From Acidobacteriaceae bacterium (GTDB lineage Bacteria > Acidobacteriota > Terriglobia > Terriglobales > Acidobacteriaceae), in NCBI GenBank assembly GCA_003165795.1, contig PMWW01000161.1, positions 1-46,208 of the forward strand: a DNA stretch of 46,208 nucleotides, read 5' to 3'. Within the stretch, counting starts at the first letter, position 1, and every line of letters starts with the position of its first letter. The notes beneath the pieces were generated by a model. That model saw only the letters and a list, made by a program, of their open reading frames with translations. It made no database searches and had not been told where the DNA came from. The translations under genes were made by a program, and so were the position numbers. Shown in pieces: positions 1-7,983 of the stretch.

Positions 1-90
1 GTTTGATAAATTTTCCAACCCTTGTTCCACTGCAAAATTTCCGCCGCAGTTGCGACACAGTCTCTGAAGCCCAAGTTTTGCGATCGGGAC

Positions 91-110
91 GGCGCGGCTG
101 AAGCCGCGCC
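91..110. repeat. Palindromic REP-like hairpin, family CGGCT-tc-AGCCG
   Basis: A near-perfect palindrome (arms 91-99 and 102-110, two-base loop) is followed by CCCCTTCA. The same design recurs at 26432, 26562, 31921, 41031, 41222 and 44452 with different arm sequences but the same GGGGC context and tc/ga/aa loop. It lies downstream of the efflux adaptor gene, in otherwise featureless DNA (1-203). It could act as a transcription stop, but the recurrence argues for a repeat family. Confidence 0.7.
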
Positions 111-203
111 CCTTCAGCGAACCGTATGAACATCGCTAAAGGCCCCAAATTTCGCAAGCCGCAGACCCAGTTTTTCTAGAATACTTTGCTCCTTGATCAG
201 CGT

Positions 204-1355
204 TCACGGAATGATGCGCACCTGATCGCCATTCTTGATCGTGTTAGTTCCCGAGGTGACTACCCGCTCGCCCACCGTGACGCCGCTTCGCACCGCGATC
301 AGATTGCCATAGGTGTTTCCCAGGGTCACATCTTGCGCATGGACTTTCACCATGTCACCAGAGCCTTCGGTCACGAGGACCGCGAAGCCATTGGGATCGG
401 TTGGGCTGCGCACCACCGCACTGATGGGGACCACCGCGACGCCACCCGGAGGCGACGGCGTGCCAATGGTGATGGAGGCGATCATGCCAGCCTTCAACAG
501 ATTCTGCGGATTGTCGATCCGCACCTCGACCGAGTACACGCGGCTCCTGGGATCGGCCGCAGCGGAGATGGCGGTCACGTGTCCGGAGAAGCCGTTGGGC
601 AACGCTTCCGTCGTAACGGTTTGCGGACTGCCTGGCTTGATGCGAGCGACCGCGGTGTCGGGAACGCCGAACACCGCCTTCACCGTGCGAGTATCGGCGA
701 GCGTAAAGCCGTTGGTAGCCGGACCGACCAAAGTCCCAACATCCACATTCCGCTTGAGCACCCAGGAGTCGAACGGCGCTCGCAGCTCGCAGTAGTTGAG
801 CGCCAGTTTGGCTTCGGCGATCGAGGCGTTCGCACTGTCAACAGCGGCTTGTGTGCTCTGGTCCTGCGCGCGGGTATCGTCGTAGTCAGGCTGAGTAGCG
901 GCACCGGCTTTGTAGAGCGTCGATATTCGGCCGAAGGACAGCGCCGCGCGTTCGTGCTCAGCCTGGGCGCGAGCCAACTGCGCATTGGCCTGGTCCAGCT
1001 TCTGCTGGTAATCATCCTGTTGGACCGTAGCCAGGACAGTTCCTTGCCGTACATAGTCGCCCTGGTCGATATTGCGAATGTGTCCATTGTCGTCGCGCAC
1101 CTGGCGAATACTGACCAGGTAACCATTCGACTTGAAAGAGAGATCTACCTGCTGATACGGCTGGATGTTGGCGGAGTACGTGTTGGTCGTGCCGGTATCG
1201 ATGTTGCGCACCTCGGCGGTGCGCACCGGCATGGGAGGTGCTTGCTTGGCCGCCTGGTCGCGACAGCCGATCTGCAGCACCGCTACAGTTACAGCCGCCA
1301 GGGAAAAAGCGGCGACGAGCTGCCCGCGTCGTTTGTGGTTTGCTTGCGTCCTCAT
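204..1355 (-). CDS. RND-type efflux periplasmic adaptor (MFP/HlyD family), lipoprotein
   Basis: This 383-residue protein is the membrane-fusion subunit that links an inner-membrane RND pump to a TolC-like channel. An N-terminal positive stretch (NHKRRGQ) and hydrophobic segment end in a lipobox-like LQIGC near residue 30, so it is probably a lipoprotein. Typical family blocks follow: a biotinyl-lipoyl half (YSANIQPYQQVDLSFKSNGY), an alpha-hairpin rich in Q and A (QDDYQQKLDQANAQLARAQA), the second lipoyl half (LNYCELRAPFDSWVLKRNVD), and beta-barrel and membrane-proximal domains. The start ATG lies two bases after the stop of the upstream TolC-like gene, with GAGG about seven bases before it, so the two are co-transcribed and probably translationally coupled. 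The pump itself is not in the window; it may lie beyond the left edge. Confidence 0.93.
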   Translation of the reverse strand: MRTQANHKRRGQLVAAFSLAAVTVAVLQIGCRDQAAKQAPPMPVRTAEVRNIDTGTTNTYSANIQPYQQVDLSFKSNGYLVSIRQVRDDNGHIRNIDQGDYVRQGTVLATVQQDDYQQKLDQANAQLARAQAEHERAALSFGRISTLYKAGAATQPDYDDTRAQDQSTQAAVDSANASIAEAKLALNYCELRAPFDSWVLKRNVDVGTLVGPATNGFTLADTRTVKAVFGVPDTAVARIKPGSPQTVTTEALPNGFSGHVTAISAAADPRSRVYSVEVRIDNPQNLLKAGMIASITIGTPSPPGGVAVVPISAVVRSPTDPNGFAVLVTEGSGDMVKVHAQDVTLGNTYGNLIAVRSGVTVGERVVTSGTNTIKNGDQVRIIP

Positions 1356-1357
1356 CG

Positions 1358-2722
1358 CTAATCCTCGCCCAACGCTTTCTGGAAGTTGGCTTTGGCCGTC
1401 CAGAAGGAGGCGATCGCCTCGTTGTAGTCGGAATTGGCTTTTTCCACTGCGGACTGCTGTTGCAACACATCGCGCAACAGCGCTGTCTTCTGTTCGTACT
1501 CTTGGTTTACCTCGCGCAATTTCTCGCGCGACGCCTCTTGCTGCGTGTGGGCCACGTCCACCGCCATCCGCGCTTCCTGCAGCGCGCGGAACTGCTTGTT
1601 TACGTTGATCAGGACATTGGACTTCGTCTCAGCAAGACTCAATTTGCTCTGTTCGACGGCGATCGTCTTCTCGTTAACCACGTCTCGTCTACGGCCCCAG
1701 TCAAAAGGCTCCCAGCTGAACTCGATACCGAGGCCCATAACGTTGGTCGGTACGAAATTGACGCCAAAGGGAGAAATGTAGTGAAACGAAGCCGCAATAT
1801 CGGGAATATATTCAGACTTGGCGAGGCGTCTTACAGTGTCGGCCTGCTGGATTTTGATTTCGGCTTCCTTGACATTGGGATTTTGCGCCAGAGCGACTGC
1901 CTGGGCGGCTTTCAGGTCTGATTCGACCGGCGACAACTTTTTGTCTTCAGTCGCCTGAAAGTCGATGGTGATGTCGCGTCCCAGAAGATTATTCAGCGTT
2001 TCCTTCGCGGTCTGAAGTTTGTCCTGGTCCTGCAGCAGTTCCAAGCGCTCCTGCGCCAGCTTCGCTTTCACCTCCAGACTCTCCGACAGCAAGACGACCT
2101 TTTCCTTCACGTAGTCGGTGGTGATGCGATCCAGCTCTTCGTATTGCTTAATGCTGGCCTGGGTGGCGGCAATGACGTTTTGAATCTCGACCACCGAGTA
2201 GTAGGCCTGCGTGACATCATTAACGACGCTGTTCTTTTCCTCGCGAAGCTGTTGCACCGCCTGCTCCACCGACAACTGCTCCCCGTGAACGTGAAGGTTG
2301 ATCTTGTACAGGGTCAGCAGCGGCTGCGATGCCGTTGCAAAGATGTACGCGGTCGGCTGGCTGGGAGTGGTGATGTCAGTGGTGGCGGCCGGGATTGGGC
2401 CGATTCCCGGATACGTGCCGAACTGTCCTGCTGGAACATCGAAGCTGATGGGCGAGAGCAGCTGGGAGCCGAATGCATAGAGGTTGAATGCAGGCAGGCG
2501 CTTGGTCTTGGCGGCGAGGAGCTTGTCTTTGGAACTGTCGACACTGAGGGAGACGATCTTCAGGTCGCGATTGTTGGCCACCGCCATGGTGACCGCCTGA
2601 TCTATCGTCAGCAGATCGGGTGTAGGGCTCTCATCTTGGGCCGATGCCCGGGCCAGGAAAACGATCAGCAGGCCGGACGCGAGGACGAGGATGCTCCCTA
2701 CCAAGATCAGAGATCGGTGCAT
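1358..2722 (-). CDS. TolC-family outer membrane efflux channel
   Basis: This is an outer membrane channel of the TolC/OEP family and the partner of the adaptor immediately downstream. The start chosen is the ATG at 2722 (454 residues), which places a clean signal peptide (MHRSLILVGSILVLASGLL) at the N-terminus. The frame is open to an upstream codon at 2770, but that would add 16 arginine-rich residues ahead of the leader. Two OEP repeats are visible: the first with TIDQAVTMAVANNRDLKI and long coiled-coil stretches (QQLREEKNSVVNDVTQAYYS), the second with AQAVALAQNPNVKEAEIKIQ and a helix rich in Q/E/K near the C-terminus. The substrate cannot be inferred. Confidence 0.92.
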   Translation of the reverse strand: MHRSLILVGSILVLASGLLIVFLARASAQDESPTPDLLTIDQAVTMAVANNRDLKIVSLSVDSSKDKLLAAKTKRLPAFNLYAFGSQLLSPISFDVPAGQFGTYPGIGPIPAATTDITTPSQPTAYIFATASQPLLTLYKINLHVHGEQLSVEQAVQQLREEKNSVVNDVTQAYYSVVEIQNVIAATQASIKQYEELDRITTDYVKEKVVLLSESLEVKAKLAQERLELLQDQDKLQTAKETLNNLLGRDITIDFQATEDKKLSPVESDLKAAQAVALAQNPNVKEAEIKIQQADTVRRLAKSEYIPDIAASFHYISPFGVNFVPTNVMGLGIEFSWEPFDWGRRRDVVNEKTIAVEQSKLSLAETKSNVLINVNKQFRALQEARMAVDVAHTQQEASREKLREVNQEYEQKTALLRDVLQQQSAVEKANSDYNEAIASFWTAKANFQKALGED

Positions 2723-2931
2723 GCAAATTTCCCGGCTGCGCAGGACGGCACTCTTTCGAACGGCGATCACTTGGGCGTTTTGCTCGGAAAGAAATTAAAC
2801 CACTTCCAGCCCTGAAAGGGGAGTGAATTTTTCCGGCGCGAGTCATCTGGTCGATGGCTGAAAATGGGTTACGGACGCGGATCTTGAAGGCAGGGCTGAA
2901 CCTGATGGCCGCCACCTCTGGGTGCGCACGA

Positions 2932-2972
2932 TGCGATTTAATCGGGCCGGTGCAGCGAGGCACCAAATCGCA
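2932..2972. other. Imperfect two-part stem-loop in the tolC/BON intergenic region
   Basis: Outer arms TGCGATTT (2932-2939) and AAATCGCA (2965-2972) pair perfectly. An inner pair GGTGC (2949-2953) and GCACC (2960-2964) closes a small loop, leaving a one-sided bulge of nine bases. It sits about 90 bases upstream of the BON gene and 210 bases upstream of tolC, between divergent transcripts. It has no T-run. A regulatory or repeat origin is possible; no function can be assigned. Confidence 0.35.
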
Positions 2973-3058
2973 CCGCGCTAGCATCGTAATACTCCACATT
3001 ATCCGATTGGCAGGTCATCAAGGTGGGTATAGAGTTTCCGACTGGTAGGAGAGAAATT

Positions 3059-3667
3059 ATGCACAAGATCGTGGCGGTCGTATTTGCAGGACTAATCTGT
3101 ATGGCTGCTGTGTCCGGCGCCCAACAGGCACAGCCGGCCCAGTCGAATCAATCGCTCCAAACCGCGCCGAACGGCGGCCAAGCTACACAGCCGGCGGACG
3201 AAGCTTTATCTCCGCAGAGTCAGGACAAACTGGTCCGCGAGATCCGCCACGAGTTGATCATGCTGCCGTATTACGGCGTCTTCGACAACCTGGCATTCCG
3301 GCTTCAGGGACGCACGGTGATTTTAGAGGGCCAAGTGGCGAATTCCATCCTTAAGCCCGACGCCGAACACGCGGTGAAGAAGGTTGAAGGAGTGGAGAAG
3401 GTCATCAACAACATCCAGGTGCTGCCGCCTTCCCCCATGGACGAAAGGATTCGCCGCCAGGTCTACCAGGCGATCTACGGCTATGGCCCGCTCTTCAAGT
3501 ATGCCAACCTTTCAATACCGCCCATTCATATCATTGTGAAAAGTGGAAACGTCACCTTGGAGGGGGTGGTAAATAACGAGACGGACAAGGGGCTTTGCAG
3601 TATGCGCGTCAAGCAGGTCTCATCGGTCTTTTCGGTTATCAACAATCTGCGCGTCGTAAAGCCCTAG
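3059..3667 (+). CDS. Secreted BON-domain protein
   Basis: The start is the ATG at 3059, preceded five bases upstream by AGGAGAG; a longer in-frame extension to 3023 lacks a ribosome site. The 202-residue product begins with a signal peptide (MHKIVAVVFAGLICMAAVSG), followed by a Gln/Pro/Ala-rich linker. It carries two BON (OsmY/nodulation) modules, roughly residues 50-115 (LVREIRHELIMLPYYGVFDN ... VEKVINNIQVL) and 120-200 (ERIRRQVYQAIY ... VINNLRVV). Each ends in the hallmark 'V.NN..V' strand. BON domains bind phospholipid or act as periplasmic adaptors under osmotic stress, so an envelope-stress role is likely but not shown. It is a single gene with no clear operon partner. Confidence 0.88.
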   Translation: MHKIVAVVFAGLICMAAVSGAQQAQPAQSNQSLQTAPNGGQATQPADEALSPQSQDKLVREIRHELIMLPYYGVFDNLAFRLQGRTVILEGQVANSILKPDAEHAVKKVEGVEKVINNIQVLPPSPMDERIRRQVYQAIYGYGPLFKYANLSIPPIHIIVKSGNVTLEGVVNNETDKGLCSMRVKQVSSVFSVINNLRVVKP

Positions 3668-3851
3668 CCAGGCCAGCAAGGTAGATAGTGTGCAATTTGA
3701 GCGCGCGGTAGCCGGAGGCCATCTCGGCGCCCTTGCCAAGAACTTGCTGATCGACGAAGTTATTATTTCCTGTCATCCTATGGGTGAGAAGCGGCATCTA
3801 TTTCGGTTAATCCGAGAGTTGGCTCGCAGTGGAAGCAGGGCCGGTTGATCG

Positions 3852-4847
3852 ATGACACAAAATTCCAGCAATAGCATTCCTCTTCGTCAATTCGGAAAAA
3901 CCGACGTAAAGATTTCCGCGCTCGGCATGGGCGGACACCACCTGGGCGACGCTCCCGACGAGCCCACCGCGGTGCGCATGGTGCAGGAGGCCTGCGACGG
4001 CGGCATAACCTTCTTCGACAATTGCTGGGAATACCATCGCGGCAAGTCCGAAGTATGGATGGGGAGAGGCCTAAAGGGCCGCCGCGACAAAGTTTTCCTG
4101 ATGACCAAGGTTTGCACTCACGGCCGGGACGCCGATCTCGCCATGCAGATGCTGGAGCAGTCGCTGAACCGTCTGCAAACCGACCATCTTGATCTCTGGC
4201 AGATCCACGGTGTTTGCTTCGACAACGATCCCGAGCTGTTCATTCGCCCAAATGGGGCGGCAGAAGCCTTGCGCAAAGCCAAGGAACAAGGCAAGGTAAG
4301 GTTCGTTGGATTCACCGGCCACAAGGACCCGCACATTCATTTGAAAATGTTGAACCTGGGTTTTCCCTTCGATTCGGTGCAGATGCCATTGAATGCTTTT
4401 GACTCGCAGTTTCACAGTTTCGAAACTCAGGTTGTGCCGGAGTTGAACAAGCGCGGCATCGCGGTGTTGGGCATGAAGCCGATCAATGGCCATGGCGAGC
4501 CGGTGAAGGCGGGGGTGGTCACCGCGCAAGAGGCCCTGCGCTATGCCATGAGCCTGCCGGTCACAACCACGATTACGGGGATGGAAAGCCTGGAAGTACT
4601 GCGCCAGAACCTTGCTGTCGCGCAGGGTTTCCAGCCGATGTCGCCACCGGAAATGCAGGCGCTGCGGGACCGGATCAAGCCGGAGGCAGGCGACGGCCGA
4701 TTCGAGATGTACAAGCTGTCCCTGAAGTTCGACAATCCCGAGGCGCGGCTGGCGCACCAATTTCCGCTCGACATGCAGTCGGCGGAAGTGAAAGAGATGG
4801 TGCAGGCCACCAAGAATACGGGACATCCGTTCCCCAAAGTTTCATGA
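3852..4847 (+). CDS. Aldo/keto reductase, cytoplasmic paralogue
   Basis: This 331-residue NADPH-dependent oxidoreductase belongs to the aldo/keto reductase superfamily. The catalytic tetrad is visible as D56 and Y61 (FFDNCWEYH), K86 (LMTKV) and H119 (LWQIH). The N-terminus (PLRQFGKTDVKISALGMGG) is the standard first strand of the barrel, so there is no leader and the enzyme should be cytoplasmic. The next gene is a close paralogue that shares long identical blocks (TKVCTHGR, RLQTDHLDLWQIH, GFTGHKDP). The Shine-Dalgarno before the ATG is weak. The natural substrate is unknown. Confidence 0.93.
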   Translation: MTQNSSNSIPLRQFGKTDVKISALGMGGHHLGDAPDEPTAVRMVQEACDGGITFFDNCWEYHRGKSEVWMGRGLKGRRDKVFLMTKVCTHGRDADLAMQMLEQSLNRLQTDHLDLWQIHGVCFDNDPELFIRPNGAAEALRKAKEQGKVRFVGFTGHKDPHIHLKMLNLGFPFDSVQMPLNAFDSQFHSFETQVVPELNKRGIAVLGMKPINGHGEPVKAGVVTAQEALRYAMSLPVTTTITGMESLEVLRQNLAVAQGFQPMSPPEMQALRDRIKPEAGDGRFEMYKLSLKFDNPEARLAHQFPLDMQSAEVKEMVQATKNTGHPFPKVS

Positions 4848-4872
4848 GGATGATGAAATCGATGATGAAATC

Positions 4873-5931
4873 ATGGACCCCGATCACGACGCGAGTCGCC
4901 GCCGCTTCATGCGGGGAGCGGCGATACTGGGAGCAACCACGGTTGGCAATCGTATGAGCTTGGCGCAAGGACAACCGAATCCAAGCGGCACGCCGGTGGC
5001 GAACTCCGGTGAGACGGTGCCCCATCGCCCGTTGGGCCGCACCGGAATCCAGGTCTCGGCGATGGCGCTTGGTGGCTATCATCTCGGCTCCGCCCAGAAC
5101 CAGCAGGAAGCGAATGAGATTGTGGCGCAGGCCATGGATGCCGGCGTCAACTTCTTCGACAATGCCTGGGACTATCATGACGGCCATAGTGAAGAGGTGT
5201 TGGGAATTGCTCTCAAGGGCAAGCGCCAGCAAGCTGTGGTGATGACCAAGGTTTGTACTCACGGCCGCAGCAAGGATGTGGCCATGAAGCAACTGGAAGA
5301 ATCGCTGCGACGCTTACAGACTGACCATCTGGACCTGTGGCAAATTCACGAGGTGATTTACGAGACCGATCCCGACCTGATCTTCGCGCCCAGCGGAGCG
5401 GCGGAAGCTCTGCTGGCGGCAAAGCAGCAAGGAAAAGTGCGGGCTGTCGGGTTCACCGGGCATAAAGACCCAAGCATCCATCTCCGGATGCTGTCTCACA
5501 ACTTCCCGTTCGACACCGTGCAGATGCCGCTGAATTGCCTCGATGCAACGTTTAGAAGTTTTGAAACTAATGTACTTCCCGAGGCGCGCCAGCAAGGCAT
5601 CGCCGTGCTAGGAATGAAGAGCATGGGCGGTAGCGGTGAGATCGTCACCCACGGAGCGGCGACCCCGGAACAAGCCTTACGCTATGCCATGAGCCTTCCC
5701 GTGTCCGCGACCATCAGCGGCGTGGATTCGCTGGATATTCTGCAGCAAAATCTCGCCGTCGCCCGCGGCTTTCAGCCCATGACCTCAGCCGACATGCAGG
5801 CACTGCGGGAACGGTGCAAATTCTTTGCCGCCGATGGCCGCTATGAATTATTCAAAGTCACCAAGAAATACGATGGAAGCGTAGGCCGGGAGCAACATCA
5901 CTTCCCGTCGCCGGAAGAACTCCCCGCCTAG
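4873..5931 (+). CDS. Aldo/keto reductase with Tat-type leader, tandem paralogue
   Basis: This 352-residue aldo/keto reductase starts 25 bases after its paralogue. The tetrad is intact: D96, Y101, K126 and H159. Unlike its neighbour it has an N-terminal extension with SRRRFMRGAAILGATTVG (residues 8-25), which matches a twin-arginine signal, then a Ser/Pro/Gly-rich linker before the barrel. This suggests export in folded form with cofactor, leaving one copy inside and one outside the cytoplasm. The 24 bases before the start are an exact tandem duplication of a 12-base unit (4849-4860 and 4861-4872), so the ribosome-binding region itself is duplicated DNA. Substrate unknown. Confidence 0.93.
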   Translation: MDPDHDASRRRFMRGAAILGATTVGNRMSLAQGQPNPSGTPVANSGETVPHRPLGRTGIQVSAMALGGYHLGSAQNQQEANEIVAQAMDAGVNFFDNAWDYHDGHSEEVLGIALKGKRQQAVVMTKVCTHGRSKDVAMKQLEESLRRLQTDHLDLWQIHEVIYETDPDLIFAPSGAAEALLAAKQQGKVRAVGFTGHKDPSIHLRMLSHNFPFDTVQMPLNCLDATFRSFETNVLPEARQQGIAVLGMKSMGGSGEIVTHGAATPEQALRYAMSLPVSATISGVDSLDILQQNLAVARGFQPMTSADMQALRERCKFFAADGRYELFKVTKKYDGSVGREQHHFPSPEELPA

Positions 5932-6017
5932 ATTTCCGGCGTCGAGTCTGTTCAGAACTGACGGAAGACGGACGAATGCGGCCCGTTTTTTTCTCCCAAA
6001 ATTCCCCATTTAATACC

Positions 6018-6034
6018 TTTACGAAAAACTTACG
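6018..6034 (+). promoter_or_regulatory. Direct repeat at 11-base period upstream of the porin-kdp locus
   Basis: TTTACG (6018-6023) and CTTACG (6029-6034) repeat with an 11-base period in an AT-rich patch about 85 bases before the first porin. One-turn direct repeats are typical of OmpR-family response-regulator sites, and KdpE belongs to that family. The link to KdpE is a guess from position alone. Confidence 0.25.
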
Positions 6035-6116
6035 AATTCCTTAGCCGACGCTTACTGGCGGGATGCTCCAATTAGTGGGTTGCAAAACGCTCCCGCAGGA
6101 GTGTGCGAAGGGAATC

Positions 6117-7892
6117 ATGACGACACTATTCATCTTGATCTGCGCAGTTAGTGTGGTGTTCTTTGGAGTATTTCTGGTGGGATGTTCCGCGCCCAGGCGC
6201 AAATCGAAAACAGCGCCGGTCGTGCGCAGGGCTCCGGAATCGCAAGCCGTCGACGCCGCCACCGGGCGCCGCTTTCTGGTGCAATTGGAAAAAGAGATGG
6301 CCGAGTTCATCGCGGTACATGGTCGCGCGGCTGCGATCTTGCTGATCGCAATCGCAATATTGCCGCTGATGGCGCGGGCCCAGGAAGCGAGTGGCCCATC
6401 GGTTGATCCGCAGGTTGATGCCACCGACCAGTCGATTCCTCCGGCAGTCGCGAGGCAGCTCGAAGCCATGCAAAAGCGCATCGAGCAGTTGGAGAAGGAA
6501 CTCAACGCCCGGGCCCCTGAAGCAGCGCCTCTGACCTCGAAGGCTACCGCTCCCGTCCACGTGATCGGCGAGCAAACCGCACCTGCTTCCACACCTGCCG
6601 AGTCCGCTTTGGCTACGCCGGAGAATCAAAAGCCAGCGCCATTTTCATTTGCCGACTTTAGTTGGTTGAACGGCAATAGCCGCATCAAAGAGGTCCCGTT
6701 TGACACCAAGTTCTTTACCCCGGAGATTCGGGCGGACGTGGATTACATCTACGATTTCGCTCATCCTCAGGACGACACGATTGGCGGATCGAGTGAGATT
6801 TTTCGATCCAGCGAGTTCCAGGTGACGCAGCTGGGGGTCGGCGGAGACTTTCACTGGGACAACGTCCAGGCCAGGCTGATGACGCAGTTCGGCATGTACT
6901 CCCAGACAACGCCCCGCAATGATGCCAGCCCGGCGCGCGGCCAGTGGGACCTTGCCGACGCGTATCGTTATGTCTCGGAGGCGTACGCCGGGTACCACTT
7001 CAACGCGTGGGACGGGATCAACGTGCAAGCCGGCATTTTTATGTCGTATATCGGCCTGTTCAGCTACTACAACTTTGACAACTGGGCCTATCAGCCATCG
7101 TATGTGTCGTCTAACACGCCGTGGTTTTTTAACGGCATGCGGGTGCAGATTTATCCCAACCAGCACCTGAAGATTGAGCCGTGGTTAATCAATGGATGGC
7201 AGTCCTATGGGCGATTCAATAGTCGGCCGGGCATCGGAGGGCAGATTCTGTGGCGCCCGAACGGTTCTTTTGAGGTGCTCGGCAACCAATACGCTCTGGG
7301 CGAGGACACGTTGGGCGTTCCTGGCCGTGTGCGTTATCACACCGACGACAGCATCCAGTGGAAATATTACGACCATCCTGGCAGCACCCTCGACAAGATG
7401 GCGTTTTCGCTGACCGGCGACATGGGATGCGAACACGGCGGCGGGGTCAGTTGCACCGGCGATTCCGCCAAAGGTCCGAAGCAGAGCTTTATCGGCTACA
7501 TGTTCTACAACCGGTTCTGGTTCCACAAGGACCTATACGGTCTGACTCTCGGCGGCGGCCAGATCAACAACCCCGGCCGCTATCTGGTTTTGTTGCCCCC
7601 GATCAACGGCGCCACCGCGATCTCGGGCACCCCCTACTTCACGGAGAATCCGGGTCAGCCGTTCAAAGCGTGGGACACGTCGGCAACGTTCGACTATATG
7701 CCGAGCCAGTACATTACGTTCCGGTTTGAGTATGACCATCGCGCGTCCAACGTTCCCTACTTCTCCGGTCCGGGTGGAATTACGCCTCCGGGCGGCAATA
7801 CCGGCGCGCCTGGGTCGGTGGTCCCCGGCTTCACACCGGACCTGGTCAAAACCCAGAACACCTTGGATATGGCCATCATGGTCATGTTCTAG
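6117..7892 (+). CDS. OmpL-like beta-barrel porin (bbp2 type) with a double hydrophobic N-terminus
   Basis: The start is taken as the ATG at 6117, with AAGGGA just upstream; this gives 591 residues. The first segment (MTTLFILICAVSVVFFGVFL, then VGCSAPRRK) looks like a membrane anchor or lipoprotein leader followed by a basic stretch. About 60 codons on, at an in-frame ATG (6297), a second, more typical leader appears: AVHGRAAAILLIAIAILPLM ending in ARAQ. A short coiled coil follows (QLEAMQKRIEQLEKELNA), then a Ser/Pro/Ala linker and a long aromatic-rich barrel ending in F (MAIMVMF). The barrel resembles the bbp2/OmpL-like porins. The gene heads the run that leads into kdp. Either the mature porin starts at 6297 behind a separate small membrane protein, or the two are fused. 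Confidence 0.8.
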   Translation: MTTLFILICAVSVVFFGVFLVGCSAPRRKSKTAPVVRRAPESQAVDAATGRRFLVQLEKEMAEFIAVHGRAAAILLIAIAILPLMARAQEASGPSVDPQVDATDQSIPPAVARQLEAMQKRIEQLEKELNARAPEAAPLTSKATAPVHVIGEQTAPASTPAESALATPENQKPAPFSFADFSWLNGNSRIKEVPFDTKFFTPEIRADVDYIYDFAHPQDDTIGGSSEIFRSSEFQVTQLGVGGDFHWDNVQARLMTQFGMYSQTTPRNDASPARGQWDLADAYRYVSEAYAGYHFNAWDGINVQAGIFMSYIGLFSYYNFDNWAYQPSYVSSNTPWFFNGMRVQIYPNQHLKIEPWLINGWQSYGRFNSRPGIGGQILWRPNGSFEVLGNQYALGEDTLGVPGRVRYHTDDSIQWKYYDHPGSTLDKMAFSLTGDMGCEHGGGVSCTGDSAKGPKQSFIGYMFYNRFWFHKDLYGLTLGGGQINNPGRYLVLLPPINGATAISGTPYFTENPGQPFKAWDTSATFDYMPSQYITFRFEYDHRASNVPYFSGPGGITPPGGNTGAPGSVVPGFTPDLVKTQNTLDMAIMVMF

Positions 7893-7983
7893 CCGAGCCT
7901 GAGAGCCGCGAACCTCATCACAGCCTTCGGCGACTCCGCCATGTACAGTGTACGGAGTTACAGCGGTAAGCCAGAGGTGAGAG

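Noticed and set aside
186-1361. Long open frame on the plus strand opposite the efflux adaptor
   Set aside because: It is antisense to a gene with clear family motifs; its product has odd composition (His/Arg-rich) and no domain.
5932-6116. Potential c-di-AMP or other riboswitch before the porin-kdp run
   Set aside because: I could not recognise conserved cores of any known K+-related riboswitch; only a short direct repeat is visible.
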